Notes: generated by a model not told the origin, from the sequence alone. Counted from the stretch's first letter, positions 1-6,396 are shown. The stretch is 6,989 nucleotides of DNA from Gammaproteobacteria bacterium (GCA_003451715.1 DMJN01000133.1:1-6989); one strand, 5' to 3'. Made by a program: numbers and translations.

Positions 1-22
1 CCGTCGAATGACGAGGCTTTTG
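1..22. terminator. possible bidirectional terminator, cut by the window edge
   Basis: CGTC (2-5) and GACG (10-13) form a small perfect stem around the loop GAAT. They are followed on the plus strand by AGGC and a TTTT run (18-21). The outer left arm that would pair with AGGC lies outside the window, so only part of the hairpin can be seen. It sits 20 to 40 bp after the rpmA stop, where the end of a ribosomal protein transcript would be reasonable. The T run visible here serves plus-strand transcription; a run serving rpmA would lie to the left of the window. Confidence 0.3.
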
Positions 23-41
23 AATACGATTGGGTCGCTGT

Positions 42-299
42 CTAGGCCGATTCGACGCTTACGAATTTTCTATTATGCGGCCCCTTCTCGGCAAATTTAA
101 CTATACCGTCTGCCTTTGCAAAGAGCGTGTGGTCCCTGCCACAGCCAACGTTTTCTCCCGGATGGAAGTGGGTGCCTCGTTGTCTGACGATTATGCTTCC
201 AGCTTTCACTTGCTGGCCACCAAATAACTTGACTCCAAGCCGTTTCGATACCGAATCGCGACCGTTATTGGTACTGCCGCCTGCTTTCTTATGTGCCAT
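42..299 (-). CDS. rpmA: 50S ribosomal protein L27
   Basis: The gene encodes L27, a small basic protein of the large ribosomal subunit whose flexible N-terminus reaches towards the peptidyl transferase centre. The product is 85 aa, the usual length in gammaproteobacteria. It opens with the family signature [10 protein letters not shown] and continues with [21 protein letters not shown] and [12 protein letters not shown]. The ATG is preceded by a strong Shine-Dalgarno AGGAG (306-310 on the complementary strand) six bases upstream. The gene starts 22 bp after the rplU stop, so the two are almost certainly one transcript, as is usual. Residue 11 is Asn where the E. coli and Pseudomonas proteins, as I remember them, have Arg (STNNGRDS against STRNGRDS); the rest looks fully functional. 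The GTPase gene obgE/cgtA often follows rpmA but would lie outside the window. Confidence 0.98.
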   Translation of the reverse strand: MAHKKAGGSTNNGRDSVSKRLGVKLFGGQQVKAGSIIVRQRGTHFHPGENVGCGRDHTLFAKADGIVKFAEKGPHNRKFVSVESA

Positions 300-321
300 G
301 ACTTACTCCTGAATACTTTGC

Positions 322-639
322 CTAAGATCCCGCTTTAATGCCGGTAATCTTAACCTCGGTGAACCACTGCCGGTGTCCCTGGGTCTTCTTGAAATTCTTG
401 CGGCGATTAAACTTCACAATCTTAATCTTGCTGGCACGGCCCTGCTTCAATACTTCGGCAGTCACCTGGCCACCTTTTACATAAGGTGTGCCAATCTTGA
501 CTGATTCGCCTTCGCCAACCAGCAGGATCTTGTCGAACTTAACTTTGTCACCGGTGGCGGCTTCCAGTTTCTCCAGCTGCAGGACTTCACCTTCCTCAAC
601 CCTGTGCTGCTTACCACCACTCTCTATTACCGCGTACAT
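322..639 (-). CDS. rplU: 50S ribosomal protein L21
   Basis: The gene encodes L21, a 23S rRNA-binding protein of the large subunit. The product is 105 aa, close to the 103 aa of E. coli. It starts with [14 protein letters not shown] and ends with the hallmark [16 protein letters not shown] and VKITGI segments. The frame stays open upstream to 903, but that extension has no ribosomal protein similarity and covers the promoter region. The start at 639 is fixed by family homology and by GGAG seven bases upstream. It is the first gene of the rplU-rpmA unit, has its own promoter (696-724), and is divergent from ispB. A hairpin in the short leader may take part in regulation. Confidence 0.98.
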   Translation of the reverse strand: MYAVIESGGKQHRVEEGEVLQLEKLEAATGDKVKFDKILLVGEGESVKIGTPYVKGGQVTAEVLKQGRASKIKIVKFNRRKNFKKTQGHRQWFTEVKITGIKAGS

Positions 640-645
640 AAATTG

Positions 646-649
646 CTCC
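646..649 (-). promoter_or_regulatory. rplU ribosome binding site
   Basis: GGAG on the minus strand lies seven bases before the ATG at 639. It decides for this start over the long open reading frame that continues upstream to 903. Confidence 0.8.
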
Positions 650-660
650 AAAACCTTTAA

Positions 661-680
661 AATGGGGAACTGAGCCCATT
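661..680 (-). promoter_or_regulatory. hairpin in the rplU mRNA leader
   Basis: Read on the minus strand, AATGGG (675-680) and CCCATT (661-666) form a perfect 6-bp stem with an 8-base loop. It lies about ten bases downstream of the predicted transcription start and about 20 bases before the start codon. The bases after it (TTAAAGGTTTT) are only loosely U-rich, so it is not a convincing terminator. Ribosomal protein operons are often autoregulated through structured leaders, so a control element is a reasonable inference, but no known L21 leader structure was recognised. Confidence 0.4.
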
Positions 681-695
681 CCTCTAGGGGCGGGC

Positions 696-724
696 ATTTT
701 ACGGGAACACATAGACCTAGGCAA
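696..724 (-). promoter_or_regulatory. rplU-rpmA sigma-70 type promoter
   Basis: On the minus strand a -35 box TTGCCT (719-724) and a -10 box TAAAAT (696-701) are separated by exactly 17 bp. The boxes match the consensus at four and five of six positions. Transcription would start near 689, giving a leader of about 50 bases before rplU. Confidence 0.7.
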
Positions 725-852
725 GCGGAATTAGGAACTCGAGGGCATTCCCTGCAGAACCAGCGCCCCAAGCAATTCACACTCTGCGGCGGGATTGGGC
801 GGCCGTTTTGGAATATTGCCCGATCCTCTGGATTGCGCCCTGGCTGCGAATT

Positions 853-886
853 CACAGGGCTTTGGCTAACTTGACAGTGTCCTGTG
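853..886. repeat. spaced inverted repeat flanking the ispB -35 box
   Basis: CACAGG (853-858) and CCTGTG (881-886) are perfect inverted copies 22 bp apart, with the -35 TTGACA between them. A second tiny palindrome, GACAGTGTC (873-881), overlaps the -35 box. The placement would suit a regulator site, but arms of six bases can arise by chance. Confidence 0.25.
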
Positions 887-899
887 GGCTCCCTAGGAT
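871..899 (+). promoter_or_regulatory. ispB sigma-70 promoter
   Basis: A perfect -35 TTGACA (871-876), a 17-bp spacer and a -10 TAGGAT (894-899, four of six matches) point at ispB. The transcription start is expected near 906, leaving a 5' leader of about 80 bases. Confidence 0.75.
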
Positions 900-908
900 G
901 CACTCACA

Positions 909-920
909 ACCGGGCCCGGT
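909..920. repeat. perfect 12-bp palindrome at the ispB transcription start
   Basis: ACCGGGCCCGGT reads the same on both strands and lies a few bases after the predicted ispB transcription start. This is a classic place for a repressor operator. The nine bases GGGCCCGGT occur again at 6482-6490, in the gap after the ETF-QO gene. No known operator was recognised. Confidence 0.4.
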
Positions 921-955
921 CCGCTAAATTACAGAGCATTTTTAAAGCAACGCAA

Positions 956-974
956 GTGGTCCATTAGTGGACAC
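956..974 (+). other. small hairpin just before the ispB start codon
   Basis: GTCCA (959-963) and TGGAC (968-972) pair around the loop TTAG. GTG (956-958) and CAC (972-974) can extend the stem with a bulged G. It ends 12 bases before the ATG and overlaps the stretch next to the weak ribosome binding site (GAG at 975-977), so it could affect translation. Confidence 0.3.
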
Positions 975-986
975 GAGCATAAACAG

Positions 987-1958
987 ATGTACCAACAAAT
1001 TCGATCCGTAGTCGAGTCAGACTTTCTTGCCGTCAATGATTTCATCATTGAGCAGCTCTATTCCGAAGTGCCCCTGGTGGAAAATATCGGGCACTATATC
1101 GTCGAAGCCGGCGGCAAACGCATGCGCCCCATTCTGGTATTGCTCGCCGCCCATTGTTGCAATAGCAAGAATGACCATCACATCTCCCTGGCGGCCGTAA
1201 TCGAATTCATCCATACCGCCACGCTTCTGCACGATGATGTGGTGGATATGTCCACGCTGCGCCGCGGCAGGCCAACCGTAAATGAACAGTGGAATAACCC
1301 TTCCAGTGTGCTGGTAGGTGACTTCATCTATTCGAGAGCCTTTCAGATCCTGGTTCAGATAGGTGACATGCACATCATGAGAATTATTGCCGACACAACC
1401 AATAAGATTGCTGAAGGCGAAGTGTTGCAGCTTATCACCAAGAACAACCCCAATTCGACACAGCAGGATTACCTGCAGGTGATCGAGAATAAGACAGCCA
1501 TTCTGTTTCAGGCTGCCGCTCAATGTGGGGCTATTCTGGGTGGGGCTGAGTCTGCAGTGGAAGATTCTCTCAAACGCTTTGGCATGCATCTTGGTAAGGC
1601 GTTTCAGTTAGTGGATGACTTGCTGGATTACGATGGTGATACCCAGGCTATGGGAAAGAATATCGGTGATGACCTGGCCGAGGGAAAACCCACCCTGCCG
1701 CTGATCTATGCCATGGAGAATACCAATGAAGAACAACTGGCAATTATAAGACAGGGGTTGAAGGACCAGACGGTTTCAGAACAGCTGCTTGAGGAAGTTA
1801 TCCTGATTGTCAGACAGAGCGGCGCCCTGGATTACACACGTCAACTAGCACAACAGCACGCCGATGCTGCACAACAATGTCTGCAGGTGGTTACAGAGTC
1901 GAAGTATCGAGATGCCCTGCAGTCAATGGTTGAGTTTTCTATCGAACGTAGTAGCTGA
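987..1958 (+). CDS. ispB: polyprenyl (probably octaprenyl) diphosphate synthase IspB
   Basis: This cytoplasmic trans-polyprenyl transferase adds isopentenyl diphosphate units to farnesyl diphosphate to make the side-chain precursor of ubiquinone. The 323-aa product has the E. coli IspB length. It shows substrate-binding GGKRMRP (42-48), the first Asp-rich motif DDVVD (83-87) in the context FIHTATLLHDD followed by RRGRPT, then VLVGDF, AEGEVLQL, the second Asp-rich motif DDLLD (210-214), and GKNIGDDLAEGKPTLPL (223-239). All catalytic motifs are intact. The ATG has only a weak GAG (975-977) upstream, but no alternative start lies before it and the N-terminus aligns with E. coli IspB as I remember it. 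It has its own promoter and is divergent from rplU, the usual gammaproteobacterial arrangement. The chain length (eight or nine units) cannot be read from sequence alone. No clear terminator follows. Confidence 0.95.
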   Translation: MYQQIRSVVESDFLAVNDFIIEQLYSEVPLVENIGHYIVEAGGKRMRPILVLLAAHCCNSKNDHHISLAAVIEFIHTATLLHDDVVDMSTLRRGRPTVNEQWNNPSSVLVGDFIYSRAFQILVQIGDMHIMRIIADTTNKIAEGEVLQLITKNNPNSTQQDYLQVIENKTAILFQAAAQCGAILGGAESAVEDSLKRFGMHLGKAFQLVDDLLDYDGDTQAMGKNIGDDLAEGKPTLPLIYAMENTNEEQLAIIRQGLKDQTVSEQLLEEVILIVRQSGALDYTRQLAQQHADAAQQCLQVVTESKYRDALQSMVEFSIERSS

Positions 1959-2032
1959 GGAGGCGCTGCAGGCCACGCTCAAGAGAACAAGTTACTGGAT
2001 ACTCTCCCGGCTCGACTGATCAGCTTTCGCGG

Positions 2033-3211
2033 TCAATGAAAGATTATCTGTAGTCCCGGGCTGTTGTCCCGCAGGATTGAATCCGTGTCGATAATTCGCA
2101 CCTTCTGATCGCTGGGGCGATAAATCTGTTGATTCTCTACCAGTAAATTCTCCGCAGAGTCCCGCAGTTCCTGTGCTTCCTCAAGATCCCCCAACGCCAC
2201 ATAGGCTGTAGCGAGTGCGATGTAGAAATCCGGCTCAACCTCTTTCAGGCGTAATGCGCGGCGGAATGAGCGCCGCGCTGCCTCGTAGTCTTGAGCTTGC
2301 ATCGAAACGGCACCCTGGGCGTAATGGTAATAGGGATTGAGGTCGTTAAAGCGCTGAATGGCAAATTCATATTCCCGCGCCAAGCGCGTATTACCAGTTC
2401 CATGGTAGAACTTGGCCAGGTTGCTGACAGATGTGGCATTACTGTTATCCGTATCAAAGGCCATCTCGTAGCTGTACTCGGCAAAGTCAGGGTTTCCGAG
2501 GCGATTATAAGTAGTCCCGATGTTGTTCCAGGCGATGGACAAATCCGGATCGAGGAATAAGGCATTCTTGAAATAGACCAACGCCTCATCGGCGTATCCC
2601 GCAATTAGCGCTTCGGCACCAAGATTGTTGAAATACAGGGCGCGGGCATCGAGATCGGAGACGGTTCTGGCCGTCAACTGCTGCAAAGCAATCTCCGGTG
2701 TAAAATCCACCACATAGTAGCTGTTGACCGCCAATTTGCCGGTTGCATTGATGTGTTGACTCAGAACCAGAAGGGATCCACGGCGATCCCAATTGGGCTG
2801 TACATCCACCGTCTGAAAACTCGCCTCTACGCCGGCATAACGCGCCATAGCAATATACAGATTCATAACCGAGAGACAGTTGCCCTCCCTCGTCTGAAAA
2901 GCCTCAACCGCCGTATGGCTTCGCACATCGGAGTACTGAATATTCAGAAACTCCTCACCGTAGAGAATTTCCTGCAACTTGTTGATCTTGATTCTATCGC
3001 TATCACGGCGGTCAAGATGGCTGTCTACCAATTGCTTTATCTCATCAGAGATATACAGCGTATCAATCTCCGGATAGCTATCTGATCCCTGATCGAGAAT
3101 CTGACGATGAATTTCCTCATCAAGCAGGAACCCGGTTTCCAAGTCGATCGAGGCACAACCGCCCAAATAGAAGGCAGCTACCACGCACAGCCAGATTCTT
3201 TTTCCTAACAT
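2033..3211 (-). CDS. lipoprotein with transglutaminase-like domain and TPR repeats
   Basis: The predicted product is 392 aa. Its N-terminus is a lipoprotein signal peptide, a hydrophobic stretch ending in the lipobox LGGC with the lipidated Cys at 19. Ala at +2 suggests outer membrane sorting. Residues about 95-175 look like a transglutaminase-like (papain-fold) domain, with REGNCLSVMNLYIAMAR (Cys112), SQHINA (His153) and YYVVDF (Asp169) as a plausible Cys-His-Asp triad. Residues about 193-365 form five TPR-type helix pairs (for example NNLGAEALIAGYADEALVYF and YIALATAYVALGDLEEAQEL), which normally bind protein partners. The frame extends 23 codons upstream to a TTG at 3280. I chose the ATG at 3211 because it gives a clean lipoprotein signal and the extension carries an inverted repeat; its ribosome binding site is weak (AGAGAG about 13 bases away). 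It is last in a three-gene minus-strand cluster. Function unknown; a protease or amidase-like activity or a scaffold in the cell envelope is possible. Confidence 0.8.
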   Translation of the reverse strand: MLGKRIWLCVVAAFYLGGCASIDLETGFLLDEEIHRQILDQGSDSYPEIDTLYISDEIKQLVDSHLDRRDSDRIKINKLQEILYGEEFLNIQYSDVRSHTAVEAFQTREGNCLSVMNLYIAMARYAGVEASFQTVDVQPNWDRRGSLLVLSQHINATGKLAVNSYYVVDFTPEIALQQLTARTVSDLDARALYFNNLGAEALIAGYADEALVYFKNALFLDPDLSIAWNNIGTTYNRLGNPDFAEYSYEMAFDTDNSNATSVSNLAKFYHGTGNTRLAREYEFAIQRFNDLNPYYHYAQGAVSMQAQDYEAARRSFRRALRLKEVEPDFYIALATAYVALGDLEEAQELRDSAENLLVENQQIYRPSDQKVRIIDTDSILRDNSPGLQIIFH

Positions 3212-3244
3212 GTTAAATATGGTTATCTCTCTGTTAATCGTCTG

Positions 3245-3265
3245 ACTCTTAACCGCGTTAAGAGT
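3245..3265. repeat. perfect 9-bp inverted repeat between two operon genes
   Basis: ACTCTTAAC (3245-3253) and GTTAAGAGT (3257-3265) are perfect inverted copies around the spacer CGC. They lie in the 65-bp gap between the stop at 3277 and the ATG at 3211. No T run follows on either strand, so it is not a standard intrinsic terminator. In RNA it would form a compact hairpin (processing or stability element); in DNA it could be a regulator site. Confidence 0.6.
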
Positions 3266-3276
3266 GCTATCTCGAT

Positions 3277-4767
3277 TCAATAACGTGCTGGGGTATCACG
3301 CCCTGACTTGTCCAGCTTTAAAAATTCATAGCGACCCTGCAAGAAAGGCACTTGTTCTTCGCGCATTTTTCTGAGCAGGCCAATCCAGCCGGCATAGCTG
3401 GCAATCGTCCGCATACCCTCACCTAGACCGGCATAATCCAGATTATCTCTCAATCTAAGCCTATCCCTGCCCCAGGAATCCAGATAGCTTACCTCACCCG
3501 ATTGAGAGTCGTATTGGTACTCCAGGGCCACCCGCGTCTGGGCGATGCGCATATTATCAGCCGACAGGAATCGCACCTCGAAGTCTGTCTGGAACGCAAG
3601 GGTTTCGGTCCGACCTGCATACCAGTCGACACCGGTATCGATGATCACGCTCTTGGTCACAGACAGGTTCGGCACATACTCGAAGGGCAATGTATCGGCG
3701 TGCACGATGTCGAAGCCGGGATCGGTATCCCGTAAAGCCGAAGAAATTTTCACTCGCCCGTCCGCATCGATATCCACTATCGCATCGGAGCGAATTGCCT
3801 CGGAGCGTTCCACAAAATCGAACAATGCTCTCAGCGTAGCAGTATCAATTTGTGGCAGAACAAATTGCTCATCGGCGGTGCCTATCAGGGTGATAACGCC
3901 GTCGCCATATACCATGGAGGCGATGGTGTAGGTCAGGGTGGCAGTTTCACCCAGGGCCACACCACCGGGAACGATGATTTCACGAATCGTGGACTGGGTA
4001 AATTCTCCCCCGAGCGTCTCCTTGAGAAACACCGAGGGTTCGGAGCGTGCCAATCTGCTGTTGCCGCGGTCTCCACCGTCTCGAAATAGCGAATTGGAAT
4101 TGCGCCGCACTCGCTCGCCCAGATAACTGAATTCTGTTACCTCCGAGCGGTAACGCCTGGCAGCCCTGGAATCAATAGCCAGACGCTGTGCCGCCGTTGC
4201 ATACAAGTTACCTGCCATTGCCGGGCTTTCTCCACCATGCAATGTAAGGATTCTAAATCCATAGGCACCCGCTACCGACGCTATCTTGTCTGCTGCATCC
4301 AGGTCTGAGCTATGGAAGGATACAAACAAACGATCCAATCCAGACGCTCGTAGCCAGTCGTGTAGGAAACTTACCGCGTTCGAGTCCGTTTCGGGCCCGT
4401 TACCGAGGATGGCTATTGCGCCGATCTCGCCCTCTTCATACTCGCCTTCCCAGACTGCCAGCTCCTGGCTGAGAGGCAAGGAGTTGACAGGCAGATCCGG
4501 GAAGCGACCCAGGCGAGGTCGTTGAATACGACCTCTCGCTACATCTCTGGCGTTCAGGTTGTGCGCTACATCGATATCATAAACATGCAGGGCATCCGCC
4601 AGGGTCAGCAGGAAGCTATCCTGGGCTACTGCCTCATCGAGGGTTTCAGCAACCAGCGTACTGCCAGGCATTGCACTGAGAAGCAAAACCAGTAGCGTAC
4701 TTGCGTAGGCCAGCCTGCTCGAAGCAAGCTCGCGATTAATCCTGTGCACAGGCATCATAGGGCTCAT
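3277..4767 (-). CDS. secreted protein of unknown function
   Basis: I do not recognise a family. The 496-aa product has an N-terminal signal peptide: Arg residues at 9, 12 and 18, hydrophobic core about 19-33, likely cleavage after LVA at 40. This makes it periplasmic. Residues about 114-180 alternate beta-like and helical stretches (GAIAILGNG, HDWLRASGLDRLFVSFHSSD, KIASVAGAYGFRILTLHGG), like an alpha/beta fold. A distinctive segment FLKETLGGEF-TIREIIVPGG follows at 247-269. The C-terminal half is beta-rich, with an acidic DIDADGRV stretch near 332-339 that faintly resembles a calcium-binding loop. The start overlaps the upstream gene by 32 bp with no good ribosome binding site. Met4 or Met5 are alternative starts, so translation may be coupled to the upstream gene. 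It lies between two exported proteins with TPR-like repeats, which suggests a shared envelope role. Confidence 0.8.
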   Translation of the reverse strand: MSPMMPVHRINRELASSRLAYASTLLVLLLSAMPGSTLVAETLDEAVAQDSFLLTLADALHVYDIDVAHNLNARDVARGRIQRPRLGRFPDLPVNSLPLSQELAVWEGEYEEGEIGAIAILGNGPETDSNAVSFLHDWLRASGLDRLFVSFHSSDLDAADKIASVAGAYGFRILTLHGGESPAMAGNLYATAAQRLAIDSRAARRYRSEVTEFSYLGERVRRNSNSLFRDGGDRGNSRLARSEPSVFLKETLGGEFTQSTIREIIVPGGVALGETATLTYTIASMVYGDGVITLIGTADEQFVLPQIDTATLRALFDFVERSEAIRSDAIVDIDADGRVKISSALRDTDPGFDIVHADTLPFEYVPNLSVTKSVIIDTGVDWYAGRTETLAFQTDFEVRFLSADNMRIAQTRVALEYQYDSQSGEVSYLDSWGRDRLRLRDNLDYAGLGEGMRTIASYAGWIGLLRKMREEQVPFLQGRYEFLKLDKSGRDTPARY

Positions 4768-6286
4768 TGCGTCGTTTGCGCAGTAATCTCAACCTCAAAT
4801 CGCTGACGAATTGTGGCTCACCGTAAGTATGGATGGGTTGAGCCATTTCATCGATCAGGCGTTCCGCCTCTTCGTATTCATCGGCGGCTATGGCGTATTT
4901 AATTGCTTGTTCCATTATAAAGCTGTCTGCAGGCAGTAGAGCAAATGCCCTGCGCTGATAGTCAGCACCACTCCGCCAGTCTCGCTCTTCGAACAAATAC
5001 AACTGACCCATGGCGAGATTCGCTTCCGGGCTAGTGGGAGCTATTGCCAGGGCGCGTTCGAAATGGTCTGCGATATCCGCGAGTATAAGACGGCGCTGGT
5101 TTTCTGGATAATCCTTGTCACAATCCTGCAACTCCGACTCCCAGTATTCCCCATAATCCATCAAGATGAATGGATCCTCCGGCGCCGTTGCCACGGCCGC
5201 CTCCATATAGCCGACAATTTCCTGATCCCTGCCTTCGAGATCCTGGAAGCGTAACGCATCACCGAGGCCGGAATAACTGCGGGCGATCTCGTTTCCGGAA
5301 TCGATTGCTGCCTGATAAAAGAGCTGGGAATTTTCGGCTGCGCCGGAATTGAGTCCTAACTCTCCCAGTATGACTGCCAGTCGTCCTCCCGAAATCCGTT
5401 CAGTGTGCCACTCGGGAAGCTCGCTCAGCGGGCTGTGCGCAATAGTAGTTGCCGGTCTTCTGCTGTTAAGTAAGTAGTTATGGAACTCATCGTCCAATTG
5501 GGCAGTAGTAATATCGAAGGAGCGATCAAATGCGAAACGATGATTACGACCTTCCAGCAACAGATCCAGATACGCTTGCAATTGTGCCCTGCGATCTACA
5601 AATCCTTCTTCCTCGTAAGCGTGCTTCAGAAAATGCAGCAGTGCCTCGGACTTGAGATTGGCAATCTGGACGACGCGCGGCGATGCCAGTGCAGCGTCGC
5701 GATAAAGCAGCCGCTCCATGGAAAAAGTAGTGCTGAGTTCAGCGAGTGACTCATTATTTTCTCTTGAGAATCGCTCGAACTCTGCCTTGCCACCGTTGAT
5801 TTGCATGCGAGATATATAGCCAGCCATGCCTTCTTCATACCAGCGTGGCAGACGGAGATCGGAATAATTCCTTAGCAGAAAATGCAGGTAGTGGTGTATG
5901 GCAGCTCGGACTGACAGTTCATCATCCAGTACCAGGGCCATGAAATTGGACCGCGGTGTCCTGTAGAAAAAGGCACGCTCCGCCGCCCTGGTGAAATGTT
6001 CAAAATTCTCTGTATTTTCAAATACATAGACATAATTCGGCACACTTGCTTTGGGGAAAGGCGCCGTTCTCCCCATGATGTCTGCCGCAACCCGGCGCCA
6101 GTTCTCCAGTTGATCAGCGAAGCGCTGCGTCTGACGGGAGGATACCTGGCTGTAGAGCACGAAGTTATCGGTTGTGGTTTCAAGCCAGCGTTGCTCGAGA
6201 AGCTGATGTTGCGCAGCGAGTGAACCCGGCATGAGGACACACAGGAATAAGAATGCACACAGAACTGGTCTGTGGGTACAGTTCAT
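4736..6286 (-). CDS. periplasmic peptidase-MA/DUF1570-like protein with TPR-like repeats, catalytic Glu replaced
   Basis: The 516-aa product has a signal peptide (residues 1-25, ending PGSLAA before QHQ) and is probably periplasmic. Residues about 30-275 resemble the DUF1570/peptidase MA-like gluzincin fold: WLETTTDNFVLYS at the start, then a region matching the zinc motif and PRWYEEGMAGYI, the helix that carries the third zinc ligand (Glu152). The expected HExxH reads HHYLH (131-135), so both zinc histidines remain but the catalytic glutamate is a histidine. This suggests a pseudoenzyme or altered chemistry. Residues about 300-485 are TPR-like helical repeats (for example FERALAIAPTSPEANLAMGQLYL). 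The frame reaches a TTG at 6292, but GGAG six bases before the ATG at 6286 would abut that TTG, so the ATG is the start. It is first in the three-gene cluster. The family call rests on motif recognition only. Confidence 0.8.
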   Translation of the reverse strand: MNCTHRPVLCAFLFLCVLMPGSLAAQHQLLEQRWLETTTDNFVLYSQVSSRQTQRFADQLENWRRVAADIMGRTAPFPKASVPNYVYVFENTENFEHFTRAAERAFFYRTPRSNFMALVLDDELSVRAAIHHYLHFLLRNYSDLRLPRWYEEGMAGYISRMQINGGKAEFERFSRENNESLAELSTTFSMERLLYRDAALASPRVVQIANLKSEALLHFLKHAYEEEGFVDRRAQLQAYLDLLLEGRNHRFAFDRSFDITTAQLDDEFHNYLLNSRRPATTIAHSPLSELPEWHTERISGGRLAVILGELGLNSGAAENSQLFYQAAIDSGNEIARSYSGLGDALRFQDLEGRDQEIVGYMEAAVATAPEDPFILMDYGEYWESELQDCDKDYPENQRRLILADIADHFERALAIAPTSPEANLAMGQLYLFEERDWRSGADYQRRAFALLPADSFIMEQAIKYAIAADEYEEAERLIDEMAQPIHTYGEPQFVSDLRLRLLRKRRNEPYDACAQD

Positions 6287-6292
6287 AGCCAA

Positions 6293-6296
6293 CTCC
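6293..6296 (-). promoter_or_regulatory. ribosome binding site that fixes the start at 6286
   Basis: GGAG on the minus strand lies six bases before the ATG at 6286. It is directly adjacent to the in-frame TTG at 6292, which is too close for initiation there. Confidence 0.75.
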
Positions 6297-6396
6297 AGGT
6301 CAGGCCTATTAATTTACCGACTCACGGGGTTTTCTGAGCAAATAGTTGCCCGCTCCAGCCGGTATGCCTGTTGAGAGAATCCCCCAGCTAATCCAC

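Larger units (their letters stand above)
640..986. other. divergent non-coding region between rplU and ispB
   Basis: This 347-bp stretch contains no convincing gene. From left to right it holds the rplU ribosome binding site, a leader hairpin and the rplU promoter on minus. The block from about 725 to 850 has no feature I can name. The ispB promoter follows on plus, with a perfect palindrome after it and a small hairpin just before the ispB ATG. The 193-codon open frame that runs through it into rplU is rejected as coding because its first 88 codons look random and rplU has its own clear start. Confidence 0.75.

Noticed and set aside
640..903. An 88-codon N-terminal extension of L21 in the same open frame
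   Set aside because: Its residues show no ribosomal protein similarity, it covers the rplU promoter, and the start at 639 has a good ribosome binding site and the right family length.
1017..1589. A 190-codon open frame on the minus strand opposite ispB
   Set aside because: It is a shadow of ispB, whose motifs and length are unambiguous.
1959..2032. A terminator in the 74-bp convergent gap after ispB
   Set aside because: Only the 8-bp palindrome CTGATCAG (2016-2023) and weak pairings are present, without a T run on either strand.
3212..3280. A 23-residue N-terminal extension of the TPR lipoprotein starting at a TTG
   Set aside because: It would bury the lipoprotein signal peptide behind a polar tail, the TTG lacks a ribosome binding site, and the stretch contains a perfect inverted repeat.
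3767..3802. A calcium-binding EF-hand or dockerin-type loop in the unknown secreted protein (DIDADGRV)
   Set aside because: The Asp-x-Asp-x-Asp-Gly core is there, but the final acidic ligand is missing and there is no second copy.
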